NCBI GenBank assembly: GCA_963682025.1
Contig: OY821518.1
Coordinates: 233,575,836 to 233,639,835, forward strand
Source of the DNA: Cordilura impudica
Lineage: Eukaryota; Arthropoda; Insecta; Diptera; Scathophagidae
Direction of reading: 5' to 3'
DNA: 64,000 nt
Shown piece after piece: positions 45,656 to 59,804 of the stretch (its first letter is position 1; the number at the start of each line of letters is the position of its first letter). Under the pieces are notes generated by a model. The model saw only the letters and a list, made by a program, of their open reading frames with translations, did no database searches and had not been told where the DNA came from. The translations under genes and the position numbers were made by a program.

Positions 45656-47404
45656 ATATTTTTTTGAATAACTGAATTATTGAACAATTATTATTGAAGG
45701 ATTAAAAACTAATTCGAATAATTATACTAAAAATTGTTCGACTAAATATAATTATTAAAAAGCCATTGAAAAAAAATAATTAATCGTTCAGTAAAGTGAT
45801 TAAAATTCAAAAATTTATCATGTAGCTTTTAAAAATTTAAATTATTCGAATAAATTAAAGAGTATTCGATAATTGATTCGTTAAAAACGATATTTCGATA
45901 AAATGAATACTTTGAACAGAGCATTAAAATTTTAGAAATTAATCAAATTAATTCGAATAAGTTGAAAATTATTCGACTAAATTCATCACAAGGGGAGCAA
46001 AATTTAATTATTTTTGAATTAAACTATGTATTTACCCTTTAAAAACATTAATAGCCCAATAATTTAATTTTCGATTTTCTTGTTGCTTGACTGGTTTCTG
46101 AAATAAACGATTAAACGATTCAATTAATTTATTAAAGTGTTAATTTATTAAAGCGTTTTTTTTTTTTCGATTACACAAATAATTCAAATAAGATATTCTA
46201 AATTTAAATATAAAACGACCAAAATTTAACAGACCATATTTTGACTAAAGTAAATTATTTAAAATTAAATTGTTTAAATTAAATGAAAAATCCGAATAAG
46301 TAATTTGAAATTCCATGATTAAATAAATAGAATATCTTCAAAAGTTTTTGAATTATTGATATGAGTTAAAAATTATTCGAATAAATTGAATTATGATTTG
46401 AAAAGAGATGTTAAATTGCTTGATAAAGTGAAATAAATTTAAAAATTAAATTATTTCATATAAAAAAATGTTTTTTTTATTAGATAAATATTTTGAGTAA
46501 TACATTTGGATTATACGATTAGCATTTAATAATTATTCGATTTATTTCCATATATATGTTATAGGATTAAATTGCAAATTATTAGAGTTAGTTATTTAAA
46601 ATTGTGAATATAAATTGAAAAGCTTCAAAAGTTTTTTAATTATGCGATTAAATTGACGTGAAAAGAAAATATTTTCGATAAAACGAATAATTCCAATTAG
46701 AGATATTTTTACTAAATTATTAAAATTGATCGAATAACTACAAAATATTTGAATTAGTTGATTAAATTAAATTATGAATTGAAATATTAAACACCTTTTT
46801 TTTTTGTTCGATTAAATCAATATGTCGATAAAGTGATTAATCTTTAAATTTATATCGAATAATAACTAAACAAAATTTAAAACTATTCGTTTTTATCTAC
46901 TTGACAAAACAAGTAATTTGAAGAGAGCTATAAAATTGCTCTTTGAAGCAATTAAAAATTTAATCGAATGATATTTAAATTTTTCAATTATTCGAATAAA
47001 TTAAAAATAAATTTTATTATTAAAAATGCTTTGATTTGTTCCCTTAAATGTATAATTCGAATTAGAGATTTTAAAATGCTCGATTAAGCGATTAACAATT
47101 AAAATTGTTAGAATAATTACAAACTATTTAACTTTAAAATTAAGACAAATTAAATTTTTTTAGCTGAACAAAATTAAAAACTACAGATGGTTAACTAAAC
47201 GAATAATTTATATAGAGATATGAAATTGCTCGTTGAAGTTATTAAGATTTAATCGAATAATTTTTTTAGTTATTCGAATGAATTAAAAATAATAAATTTG
47301 ATTATTAAAAATGCTTTTGATTTGTTCGTTTAAACGAATAATTCGAATAAGAGATTTAAAATTGATCATTAAGCAAATAAAACTAAAGAAGTTAATCAAA
47401 ATTA
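45656..47404. other. AT-rich degenerate repeat region
   Basis: No gene was recognised. The phrases TTATTCGAATAAATTAAA, CGATTAAACGAATAATTC and AAAATTGCTCGATTAAG recur many times. One stretch near 46940-47110 recurs about 285 bp later near 47225-47370. This looks like an old tandem array that has decayed. Similar text occurs near 40540-40680. Confidence 0.55.
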
Positions 47405-48240
47405 ACAAGTACGAAAATTATAGTCGGTCTAGACGATCAAACTAACTGGACATAGAAAATAAGATAAACCAAATTTGAGTGGGATTTTTATTAATTTTTT
47501 GGCTGCAGATATGAAAAAGTTCATATCGGATGCTATATCTATATGGGCACTAAATTTGGACCGATCCTGATCATGTTTGGTAAAGTCTCTTGTATTTTGC
47601 AAAAATATATACAAACAAAATTTGAAAAGAATCAGTGCAATATTTATACCCTATACCACTATGTGGGTTGGGTATAATGACTTTGTGCTGCTGTTTGTAA
47701 CAACCAAAAATATTTGACCTACACCCATCTTTAATTATACCGATCGAATCAGAATCACCAACTGATTCGATTTAACGATGTCCGTCCGTGTGTCCGTCCT
47801 CTGTGTGTTCATGTAAACCTTTTAATCAAACTGCAGGTCGCAACTATGAATACATTGTGATGAAATTTGGTATGTAAGCTTTCATTGGCCATAGGATGAA
47901 CTTTGTTGAAATTGGTGAGAATCGGTCCATGTTCAGACCTAGCCCCCATACAAATGACCCCTATGAAATCGACATAAATTGCCATAAGATCCGAATTGTC
48001 ATATAGATCTTACTCAAATTGGGTTTGTATGCGTTTATTGCATCCATTACTGAGTAGTCTAAAAATGATCCCTGGGACAACTCTTAGTCATAGGCCCCAT
48101 ATAGAGCTGCTTCCCGATCTTCACTTAAATCTGATTCGATCGGTATAATAAAAGGGTCTAGGTCAAATATTTTTGGTAGTTACAAACAGCAGCACAAAGT
48201 TATTATACCCAAACCACATAGTGGGATAGGGTATAAAAAT
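47405..48240. repeat. Three-part rearranged fly repeat
   Basis: It consists of the 3' part of the fly repeat on the minus strand (47405-47642), the 5' part on the plus strand (47643-48130), and a 105-bp inverse copy of its very start (48131-48240, ending GGGATAGGGTATAAAAAT). The pieces abut without spacer, giving a fold-back arrangement. Confidence 0.65.
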
Positions 48241-48256
48241 TATTCGACTAAATTAA

Positions 48257-48800
<544 letters not shown>

Positions 48801-49409
48801 ATGCACAGAGTAAAATGTTACCTGTTTAAAGGAAGAGGGGAGTTCCTTTAACTTTTCTTTGATATTTTTTTTTTACTTACATATTTTCTTTATATATCAA
48901 ATGATTTCTTTACTTTCATTAAACTTTTTTCTATGCCATATATCAACCTCAAACTTGACAGTTTTCAGAGAAACAAAACAAAAGATATTTTATAAATTTC
49001 TGTTTTAAATTTAATCAATTTTATATGAAAAGAAATACAGGCGTTAAGCAATTCAACATCCTTTTCAAAATAATTTAAAAAGTTTTTCTTTATGAAGTGT
49101 CATTAAAATGAAATTTCATTTTAACTGACACGTGCTAAAAAAAATAAGGTCAACGTGAAAAAACATTAAGAACAATAACCAGTTGTGGTTAAAAAAAAAT
49201 TATGACAAAAAATTTAATTCTTATAAAAAATTATAATAAATTAATAAACAGTTTGTGCATCAAAAAAAATGCCAGAATTTTATTCCAGATATTTAATTAG
49301 TTTGATGGCATAATTGGCCTCTTTGAAAAGTTTATTATAAAAAGAATATTATTGTAACCACATAATCTGATAGCTTATAATTGCTATTTTTCTGTTATTT
49401 GTTATCAAG
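48801..49409. other. AT-rich non-coding stretch
   Basis: No gene was recognised. Confidence 0.4.
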
Positions 49410-49460
49410 ATGGCAGCAGATGATGTAAATAAGAAAGTTGGGTTCAAAAAAAAGTTGCAG
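49410..49460 (+). CDS. Candidate short first coding exon
   Basis: ATCAAGATGG gives a start with purine at -3 and G at +4. Seventeen codons follow (MAADDVNKKVGFKKKLQ), ending in CAG before GTAGTT, an acceptable but not strong splice donor. The peptide is unrecognised. No convincing second exon was found downstream. A possible acceptor TTATTTTTGTAG lies at about 49734-49745. This may be chance. Confidence 0.25.
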
Positions 49461-50445
49461 GTAGTTTCTATGATGTCTTTAATTATAATTAATTATAATT
49501 AATTATGATATCAATTTAGTTTTAAAGCAAATTAAAAAGAAATCATTATGCAACGCTATATACTTATAAATCTTCTATGTTACAAATTTTGCCTAAAAGT
49601 CTATAAATTTTTCATCATTAAAATAAATTGAAACAAAGCCTACATTATTTTTAATTGCTAACCTTCACACATTTCTTTAAACCTTAAATTTATATTAGAA
49701 ATTATGAAATGTTTGACAATATAATTCTGACATTTATTTTTGTAGGTAAAAATTTATCGTCACTGTTTTTTTGAATTTTGCGTTTTTTTTTTGGGATGTG
49801 CCTTAAAGGTTTTGTAAAAAGACTTTTTTTTTACTAATTTAACAGCATCCATCATAGTCTCTTTATACTTACATACATACATACACCTTCATTAGGTAAC
49901 ATTTAGCAACCAAGAAACAAACGGGATAAAAAAAATGTCCACATTCTTGGAAATATATCCTTCCATGTTTGCCAGCAACATGTTATTTATGGCTCAAGTT
50001 AAAAGAGCCCCTTTAGGCTACACTTTAACGAAAAAAAAAACAAGTAACAACAACAACAACAAAAATAACAGAAACGTGCAAAGAAAAATATATATTTTCA
50101 TAAATTTTCAACAAACCCTTTTGACAACGATAATGATGTTGATGTTGATGTTGATGGTCGCCAACACATCAGCTTTGGTTGGCTAATTGTTATTTTGTTG
50201 AGATAACCACAATAAATGAAATAAGTAAAACATGCAAGGACATATTTGACTATTTGGACCTTAACCTTTTTTTGTTCTACAATTAACTGTTGCTGTTGTT
50301 GTTTGTGTAAAGATGAAACATGTTTCTCTTTAAATATCTTTTTAAAACGACGGTTCATCCCATTTGAGCTGTTTAGGAAATTAAAATTTTTAGATATACA
50401 TATGTATTTAATAAATATATTAATATATATATATCTATAATATCA
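49461..50445. other. Unassigned stretch with simple repeats
   Basis: Contains (CAT)n near 49870, (AAC)n near 50047 and (GATGTT)n near 50130. An 83-residue frame at 49935-50186 is dominated by poly-K, poly-N and ML repeats and is not listed as a gene. Confidence 0.45.
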
Positions 50446-50660
50446 ATAAGTAATTCGATTTCTTGTGACCGCTGTTTTGTTAAACACTTTTATCCATAAA
50501 CTGACCAAACGTATATTATTTGAAAATTATTTCTATTTAGCTGACCACCAGAATTACAGATTTTTAAATTTTTAATCTTTTTATGAGTAAAATGCATTTA
50601 AAGTTGATACTAATACATACATAAAATTATACCATGCTATATAGGTTTTTATTAAATTTT
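50446..50660 (+). repeat. Single arm of the fold-back element
   Basis: Matches one arm of 39333-41180 (CGATTTCTTGTGAC, ACCAAACGTATATTATTTGA, ACATACATAAAATTATA) with about 15-20% differences by eye. No opposite arm was found nearby. Confidence 0.6.
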
Positions 50661-51062
50661 TTAATAAGTTTGTAAAAAAAATAGTTTTTATTCTTCATTC
50701 ACAGTAATAATTGTGTTGAATTGAAAAATAACTTAAACCAATAAATAATAATATCTAAAAAGCATTGAATTATTATGAATATTGAATTAAAATTGATAAT
50801 TAAATTAAAAAATAAAATTTCCTGGAATTTGCACAATTTGGAGGCCTGTAATCTGATATAAGTATGCTCTAGTTAAGATTCCAACATACAATGTGTTTTT
50901 ACATTATACCCTCCGATCATAAATCTATGTTTAGCAACAGCAACACCATATTTGAGAGAACGTACTTTTTATGAGTATGAAAATTTTTGGTACATTCTAA
51001 GACAAAGTACTTTTTTAAGAAAAGGTACTTTTTGAATAAAGGTACGTTTTTTATTAAAAAAA
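50661..51062. other. AT-rich flank ending in GGTACTTTTT repeats
   Basis: From about 50965, the phrase GTACTTTTTTAAGAAAAG and variants recur four or more times. The same phrase recurs at 59565-59765 and 61075-61160 on the other side of the array element. Confidence 0.5.
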
Positions 51063-54000
51063 ATCATGTGCGTCCGATCACAAGGGAGATGTGTAAACAT
51101 CTAATAACTAAAGAAAACATCAACATCATATTCTCCAGTGCATAAAAAATAAGTCGATTATGCTGTTTTCTGAAATTCAATTGATGTTTTCTGAAATGCA
51201 ATTGATGTTTTGTGAAATACAATTGATGTTTTCTGAAATACAATTAATGTTTTCAGCAATTCAAATGATGCTTTTTGAAATTCTATTGATGTTTTCTGAA
51301 ATACAATTAATGTTCTCAGCAATTCAAATAATGCTTTTTGAAATTCAATTGATGTTTTCTGAAATTCTATTTATGTTTTCTGAAATTCAAATGATGTTTT
51401 ATGAAATTATATGAAATTATATTGATGTTTTCTGAAATTCAAATGATGTTTTCTGAAATTATATTGATGGTTTCTGAAATTATATTGATGGTTTCTGAAA
51501 TACAATTGATGTTTTCTGAAATTCTATTTATGTTTTCTGAAATTCAAATGATGTTTTCTGAAATTCTATTTATGTTTTCTGATCTTTTCTGAAATTATAT
51601 TGATGGTTTCTGAAATACAATTGATGTACTCTGAAATTCTATTTATGCTTTTTGAAATTCAAATGATGTTTTCTGAAATACAATTGATGTTTTCTGAAAC
51701 TCGAATGATGTTTTCTGTAATTATATTGATGTTTTCTGAAATACAATTGATGTTTTCTGATATTATACTGATGTTTTCTGAAATCCAATTGAAGTTTTCT
51801 GAAATTTTATTGATGGTTTCTGAAATACAGTTTATGTTTTCTGAAATTCTATTGATGTTTTCTGAAATACAATTGATGTTTTCTGAAATTATATTGATGT
51901 TTTCTGAAATTCTATTTATATTTTCTGAAACTCAAATGATGTTTTCTAAAATTATATTGATGGTTTCTGAAATACAATTGATGTTTTCTGAAATTATATT
52001 GATGTTTTCTGAAATTCTATTTATGTTTTCTGAAATTCAAATGATGTTTTCTGAAATTATATTGATGGTTTCTGAAATTCTATTTATGTTTTCTGAAATT
52101 CAAATGATGTTTTATGAAATTATATTGATGCTTTCTGAAATTCTATTTATGTTTTCTGAAATTCAAATAATGTTTTCTGAAATTATATTGATGGTTTCTG
52201 AAATACAATTGATGTTTTCTGAAATTCTATTGATGCTTTCTGAAATTCAGTTGATGTTTTCTGAAATTCAAATGATGTTTTATGAAATTATATTGATGTT
52301 TTCTGAAATTCTATTTACGTTTTCTGAAATTCAAATAATGTTTTCTGAAATTATATTGATGGTTTCTGAAATACAATTGATGTTTTCTGAAACTCGAATG
52401 ATGTTTTCTGTAATTATATTGATGTTTTCTGAAATACAATTGATGTTTTCTGAAATTATACTGATGTTTTCTGAAATTCAATTGATGTTTTCTGAAATTT
52501 TATTGATGGTTTCTGAAATACAGTTTATGTTTTCTGAAATTCTATTGATGTTTTCTGAAATACAATTGATGATTTCTGAAATTATATTGATGGTTTCTGA
52601 AATACAATTGATGTTTTCTGAAATTATATTGATGTTTTCTGAAATTCTAATAATGTTTTCTGAAATTCAAATGATGTTTTCTGAAATTATATTGATGGTT
52701 TCTGAAATACAATTGATGTTTTCTGAAATTACATTGATGTTTTCTGAAATTATATGGATGCTTTCTGAAATCCTATTTATGTTTTCTGAAATTCTATTGA
52801 TGCTTTCTGAAATTCAGTTGATGTTTTCTGAAATTCAAATGATGTTTTATGAAATTATATTGATGTTTTCTGAAATTCTATTTATGTTTTCTGAAATTCA
52901 AATAATGTTTTCTGAAATTATATTGATGGTTTCTGAAATACAATTGATGTTTTCTGAAATTCTATTAATGCTTTCTGAAATTAAGTTGATGTTTTCTGAA
53001 ATTCAAATGATGTTTTATGAAATTATATTGATGTTTTCTGAAATTCTATTTATGTTTTCTGAAATTTTATTGATGGTTTCTTAAATACAATTGATGTTTT
53101 CTGAAATTATATTGATGTTTTCTGAAATTCTATTTATGTTTTCTGAAATTCAAATGATGTTTTCTGAAATTATATTGATGGTTTCTGAAATACAATTGAT
53201 GTTTTCTGAAATTATATTGATGTTTTCTGAAATTCTATTTATGTCTTCTGAAATTCAAATGATGTTTTCTGAAATTATATTGATGGTTTCTGAAATTCTA
53301 TTTATGTTTTCTGAAATTCAAATGATGTTTTATGAAATTATATTGATGTTTTCTGAAATTCTATTTATGTTTTCTGAAATTCAAATAATGTTTTCTGAAA
53401 TTATATTGATGGTTTCTGAAATACAATTGATGTTTTCTGAAATTCTATTGATGCTTTCTGAAATTCTATTGATGTTTTCTGAAATACAATTGATGTTTTC
53501 TGAAATTATATTGATGGTTTCTGAAATACAATTGATGTTTTCTGAAATTATATTGATGTTTTCTGAAATTCTATTTATGTTTTCTGAAATTCAAATGATG
53601 TTTTCTGAAATTATATTGATGGTTTCTGAAATACAATTGATGTTTCTGAAATTCCTTTGATGCTTTCTGAAATTCAATTTATGTTTTCTCAAACTCGAAT
53701 GATGTTTTCTGAAATTATATTAATGTTTTCTGAAATTATATTGATGGTTTTCTGAAATAAAACTGATGTTTTCTGAAATTCAATTGATGGTTTCTGAAAT
53801 TTTATTGATGTTTTCTGATATACAGTTTATGTTTTCTGAAATTCTATTGATGTTTTCCGAAATACAATTGATGTTTTCTGAAATTATATTGATGGTTTCT
53901 GAAATACAATTGATGTTTTCTGAAATTATATTGATGTTTTCTGAAATTCTATTTATGTTTTCTGAAATTCAAATGATGTTTTCTGAAATTATATTGATGG

Positions 54001-57000
54001 TTTCTGAAATACAATTGATGTTTTCTGAAATTATATTGATGTTTTCTGAAATTCTATTTATGTTTTCTGAAATTCAAATGATGTTTTCTGAAATTATATT
54101 GATGGTTTCTGAAATACAATTGATGTTTTCTGAAATTCTATTGATGCTTTCTGAAATTCAGTTGATGTTTTCTGAAATTCAAATGATGTTTTATGAAATT
54201 ATATTGATGTTTTCTGAAATTCTATTTACGTTTTCTGAAATTCAAATAATGTTTTCTGAAATTATATTGATGGTTTCTGAAATACAATTGATGTTTTCTG
54301 AAACTCGAATGATGTTTTCTGTAATTATATTGATGTTTTCTGAAATACAATTGATGTTTTCTGAAATTATACTGATGTTTTCTGAAATTCAATTGATGTT
54401 TTCTGAAATTTTATTGATGGTTTCTAAAATACAGTTTATGTTTTCTGAAATTCTATTGATGTTTTCTGAAATACAATTGATGATTTCTGAAATTATATTG
54501 ATGGTTTCTGAAATACAATTGATGTTTTCTGAAATTATATTGATGTTTTCTGAAATTCTATTTATGTTTTCTGAAATTCAAATGATGTTTTCTGAAATTA
54601 TATTGATGGTTTCTGAAATACAATTGATGTTTTCTGAAATTACATTGATGTTTTCTGAAATTATATGGATGCTTTCTGAAATCCTATTTATGTTTTCTGA
54701 AATTCTATTGATGCTTTCTGAAATTCAGTTGATGTTTTCTGAAATTCAAATGATGTTTTATGAAATTATATTGATGTTTTCTGAAATTCTATTTATGTTT
54801 TCTGAAATTCAAATAATGTTTTCTGAAATTATATTGATGGTTTCTGAAATACAATTGATGTTTTCTGAAATTCTATTAATGCTTTCTGAAATTAAGTTGA
54901 TGTTTTCTGAAATTCAAATGATGTTTTATGAAATTATATTGATGTTTTCTGAAATTCTATTTATGTTTTCTGAAATTTTATTGATGGTTTCTGAAATACA
55001 GTTTATGTTTTCTGAAATCCTATTGATGTTTTCTGAAATACAATTGATGCTTTCTGAAATTATATTGATGGTTTCTTAAATACAATTGATGTTTTCTGAA
55101 ATTATATTGATGTTTTCTGAAATTCTATTTATGTTTTCTGAAATTCAAATGATGTTTTCTGAAATTATATTGATGGTTTCTGAAATACAATTGATGTTTT
55201 CTGAAATTATATTGATGTTTTCTGAAATTCTATTTATGTCTTCTGAAATTCAAATGATGTTTTCTGAAATTATATTGATGGTTTCTGAAATTCTATTTAT
55301 GTTTTCTGAAATTCAAATGATGTTTTATGAAATTATATTGATGTTTTCTGAAATTCTATTTATGTTTTCTGAAATTCAAATAATGTTTTCTGAAATTATA
55401 TTGATGGTTTCTGAAATACAATTGATGTTTTCTGAAATTCTATTGATGCTTTCTGAAATTCTATTGATGTTTTCTGAAATACAATTGATGTTTTCTGAAA
55501 TTATATTGATGGTTTCTGAAATACAATTGATGTTTTCTGAAATTATATTGATGTTTTCTGAAATTCTATTTATGTTTTCTGAAATTCAAATGATGTTTTC
55601 TGAAATTATATTGATGGTTTCTGAAATACAATTGATGTTTCTGAAATTCCTTTGATGCTTTCTGAAATTCAATTTATGTTTTCTCAAACTCGAATGATGT
55701 TTTCTGAAATTATATTAATGTTTTCTGAAATTATATTGATGGTTTTCTGAAATAAAACTGATGTTTTCTGAAATTCAATTGATGGTTTCTGAAATTTTAT
55801 TGATGTTTTCTGATATACAGTTTATGTTTTCTGAAATTCTATTGATGTTTTCCGAAATACAATTGATGTTTTCTGAAATTATATTGATGGTTTCTGAAAT
55901 ACAATTGATGTTTTCTGAAATTATATTGATGTTTTCTGAAATTCTATTTATGTTTTCTGAAATTCAAATGATGTTTTCTGAAATTATATTGATGGTTTCT
56001 GAAATACAATTGATGTTTTCTGAAATTATATTGATGTTTTCTGAAATTCTATTTATGTTTTCTGAAATTCAAATGATGTTTTCTGAAATTATATTGATGG
56101 TTTCTGAAATACAATTGATGTTTTCTGAAATTCTATTGATGCTTTCTGAAATTCAGTTGATGTTTTCTGAAATTCAAATGATGTTTTATGAAATTATATT
56201 GATGTTTTCTGAAATTCTATTTACGTTTTCTGAAATTCAAATAATGTTTTCTGAAATTATATTGATGGTTTCTGAAATACAATTGATGTTTTCTGAAACT
56301 CGAATGATGTTTTCTGTAATTATATTGATGTTTTCTGAAATACAATTGATGTTTTCTGAAATTATACTGATGTTTTCTGAAATTCAATTGATGTTTTCTG
56401 AAATTTTATTGATGGTTTCTAAAATACAGTTTATGTTTTCTGAAATTCTATTGATGTTTTCTGAAATACAATTGATGATTTCTGAAATTATATTGATGGT
56501 TTCTGAAATACAATTGATGTTTTCTGAAATTATATTGATGTTTTCTGAAATTCTATTTATGTTTTCTGAAATTCAAATGATGTTTTCTGAAATTATATTG
56601 ATGGTTTCTGAAATACAATTGATGTTTTCTGAAATTACATTGATGTTTTCTGAAATTATATGGATGCTTTCTGAAATCCTATTTATGTTTTCTGAAATTC
56701 TATTGATGCTTTCTGAAATTCAGTTGATGTTTTCTGAAATTCAAATGATGTTTTATGAAATTATATTGATGTTTTCTGAAATTCTATTTATGTTTTCTGA
56801 AATTCAAATAATGTTTTCTGAAATTATATTGATGGTTTCTGAAATACAATTGATGTTTTCTGAAATTCTATTAATGCTTTCTGAAATTAAGTTGATGTTT
56901 TCTGAAATTCAAATGATGTTTTATGAAATTATATTGATGTTTTCTGAAATTCTATTTATGTTTTCTGAAATTTTATTGATGGTTTCTGAAATACAGTTTA

Positions 57001-59307
57001 TGTTTTCTGAAATCCTATTGATGTTTTCTGAAATACAATTGATGCTTTCTGAAATTATATTGATGGTTTCTTAAATACAATTGATGTTTTCTGAAATTAT
57101 ATTGATGTTTTCTGAAATTCTATTTATGTTTTCTGAAATTCAAATGATGTTTTCTGAAATTATATTGATGGTTTCTGAAATACAATTGATGTTTTCTGAA
57201 ATTATATTGATGTTTTCTGAAATTCTATTTATGTCTTCTGAAATTCAAATGATGTTTTCTGAAATTATATTGATGGTTTCTGAAATTCTATTTATGTTTT
57301 CTGAAATTCAAATGATGTTTTATGAAATTATATTGATGTTTTCTGAAATTCTATTTATGTTTTCTGAAATTCAAATAATGTTTTCTGAAATTATATTGAT
57401 GGTTTCTGAAATACAATTGATGTTTTCTGAAATTCTATTGATGCTTTCTGAAATTCTATTGATGTTTTCTGAAATACAATTGATGTTTTCTGAAATTATA
57501 TTGATGGTTTCTGAAATACAATTGATGTTTTCTGAAATTATATTGATGTTTTCTGAAATTCTATTTATGTTTTTTGAAATTCAAATGATATTTTCTGAAA
57601 TTATATTGATGGTTTCTGAAATACAATTGATGTTTTCTGAAATTACATTTATGTTTTCTGAAATTCAAATGATGTTTTCTGAAATTATATTGATGGTTGC
57701 TGAAATAAAATTGATGTTTTCTGGATTTCTATTGATGTTTTCTGAAATTCAATTGATGTTTTCTGAAATTCTACTGATGTTTTCTGAAATTATATTGATG
57801 TTTTCTGAAATTCTATTTATGTTTTCTGAAATTCAAATGATGTTTTCTGAAATTATATTGATGGTTTTTGAAATACAATTGATGTTTTCTGAAATTATAT
57901 TGATGTTTTCTGAAATTCTATATATGTTTTCTGAAATTCAAATGATGTTTTCTGAAATTATATTGATGGTTTCTGAAATACAATTGATGTTTCTGAAATT
58001 CCTTTGATGCTTTCTGAAATTCAATTTATGTTTTCTCAAACTCGAATGATGTTTTCTGAAATTATATTGATGTTTTCTGAAATTATATTGATGGTTTTCT
58101 GAAATAAAACTGATGTTTTCTGAAATTCAATTGATGGTTTCTGAAATTTTATTGATGTTTTCTGATATACAGTTTATGTTTTCTGAAATTCTATTGATGT
58201 TTTCCGAAATACAATTGATGTTTTCTGAAATTATATTGATGGTTTCTGAAATACAATTGATGTTTTCTGAAATTATATTGATGTTTTCTGAAATTCTATT
58301 TATGTTTTCTGAAATTCAAATGATGTTTTCTGAAATTATATTGATGGTTTCTGAAATACAATTGATGTTTTCTGAAATTATATTGATGTTTTCTGAAATT
58401 CTATTTATGTTTTCTGAAATTCAAATGATGTTTTCTGAAATTATATTGATGGTTTCTGAAATAAAATTGATGTTTTCTGAAATTCTATTGATGCTTTCTG
58501 AAATTCAATTGATGTTTTCTGAAACTCGAATGATGTTTTCTGAAATTATATTGATGTTTTCTGAAATTATATTGATGGTTTCTGAAATACAATTCATGTT
58601 TTCTGAAATTATATTGATGTTTTCTGAAATTCTATTTATGTTTTCTGAAATACAAATGATGTTTTATGAAATTATATTGATGTTTTCTGAAATTCTATTT
58701 ATGTTTTCTGAAATTATATTGATGGTTTCTGAAATACAATTGATGTTTTCTGAAATTATATTGATGTTTTCTGAAATTCAAATAATGTTTTCTGAAATTC
58801 AAATAATGTTTTCTGAAATTATATTGATGGTTTCTGAAATACAATTGATGTTTTCTGAAATTATATTGATGTTTTCTGAAATTCAAATAATGTTTTCTGA
58901 AATTCAAATAATGTTTTCTGAAATTATATTGATGGTTTCTGAAATTAAATTGATGTTTTCTGAAATTCAATTGATGTTTTCTGAAACTCGAATGATGTTT
59001 TCTGAAATTATATTGATGTTTTCTGAGATTCAATTTATGTTTTCTGAAATTCAAGTGATGTTTTCTAAAATTATATTGATGGTTTCTGAAATACGATTGA
59101 TGTTTTCTGAAATACAATTGATGTTTTTTGAAGGACAATTGGAAAATATTTAGAAAAGAAAATATCATAATTTTTTCCCAAATACAATCAGATAAAGTCA
59201 CACCGATTTACACTTCAGCTCACACCGATGTGTTACGCTGTTTTTGCGATTGTATTGTGAAATAGAAATTTACCCCCCTGCGCGTGTTGATGTTTACACA
59301 TCAAAAA
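51063..59307 (+). mobile_element. 21-bp-array element, copy 4 (long)
   Basis: Left end ATCATGTGCGTCCGATCACA after an A-run, with GATGTGTAAACATC at 51088-51101. Right end has the stem-loop, a CCCCCCTGCGCG block, and GATGTTTACACATC at 59289-59302 before AAAAA. The array is about 8.0 kb. It is in the opposite orientation to copy 3, 14.4 kb away. It is inserted within a stretch of GGTACTTTTT repeats. Confidence 0.78.
51160..59138 (+). repeat. 21-bp minisatellite array (~380 units) with 1,995-bp higher-order repeat
   Basis: Landmark variants (a TCTTAAATA stop, a TTTATGAAATT unit, a GATGTTTCTGAAATTCCTTT deletion) recur at a fixed distance of 1,995 bp, exactly 95 units. For example, the TTAAATA landmark occurs near 53081, 55076 and 57071. 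The encoded 437-residue stretches at 53766-55079 and 55761-57074 are identical. The third copy carries an extra 357 bp (17 units), giving 2,352 bp to the next landmark. Confidence 0.95.
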
Positions 59308-59345
59308 TGTTTTAAGATTGTAGTTGTTCGACCTTTCAAATGTTC

Positions 59346-59548
59346 ATAAATAAAAATTCTCGAAAATTTTAATTTATTTTCCAATATTTCGAATGTCATC
59401 ATAGGGGAATATATTTAATGTTTACATAAAAACTTTTAACACTGCATTGTTGGCATATCGTCTTCTATTATGCACTCGAAATATTGGAAAATAAATGAAA
59501 ATTTTTGTAATTAAAACGGACCTCGAGCTCGAGAATTTTTATTTATTA
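59346..59548. repeat. Short inverted-repeat (MITE-like) segment
   Basis: The left arm contains ATAAATAAAAATTCTCGA and TTTATTTTCCAATATTTCGA. The right arm holds the inverses (TCGAAATATTGGAAAATAAA and TCGAGAATTTTTATTTAT). The arms are about 50 bp around a 90-bp centre. No target duplication was read. Confidence 0.55.
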
Positions 59549-59804
59549 AAAAAAAAAACATCTTAATAAACAGGAGTATTTTGAAGAAAAGGTACTTTTG
59601 AAGAATATACACTTTTTTAATACAATGTACTTTTTCAATAAAAAGTACTTTTTTTAAAACAGGTGCTTTTTTAATAAAACGCAATATTTTTTAATAATAG
59701 GTACTTTTTTAATAAAAGATACTTTCTAAGAAAATGCACTTTTTTAATAAAATGTTATTTTTTTTAAAAGCATTTGCTTTGATAACGCTTGTTTGGCAGC
59801 AGTG
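59549..59804. repeat. Degenerate GGTACTTTTTTAATAAAA repeats
   Basis: At least seven diverged copies of GTACTTTTTTAATAAAA at a spacing near 20-30 bp. This is the right-hand continuation of the repeats at 50965-51055. Confidence 0.6.

Noticed and set aside
49935..50186. 83-residue ORF with hydrophobic C-terminus
   Set aside because: Dominated by poly-lysine, poly-asparagine and a (GATGTT)n-encoded ML repeat; likely simple-repeat translation.
51160..59138. Heat-shock or STAT binding-site array (TTCTGAA core)
   Set aside because: Spacing is TTC-n-GAA with one base, not the two of heat-shock elements or the three of STAT sites; TTTTCTGAA differs from TTCnnnGAA at one required base.
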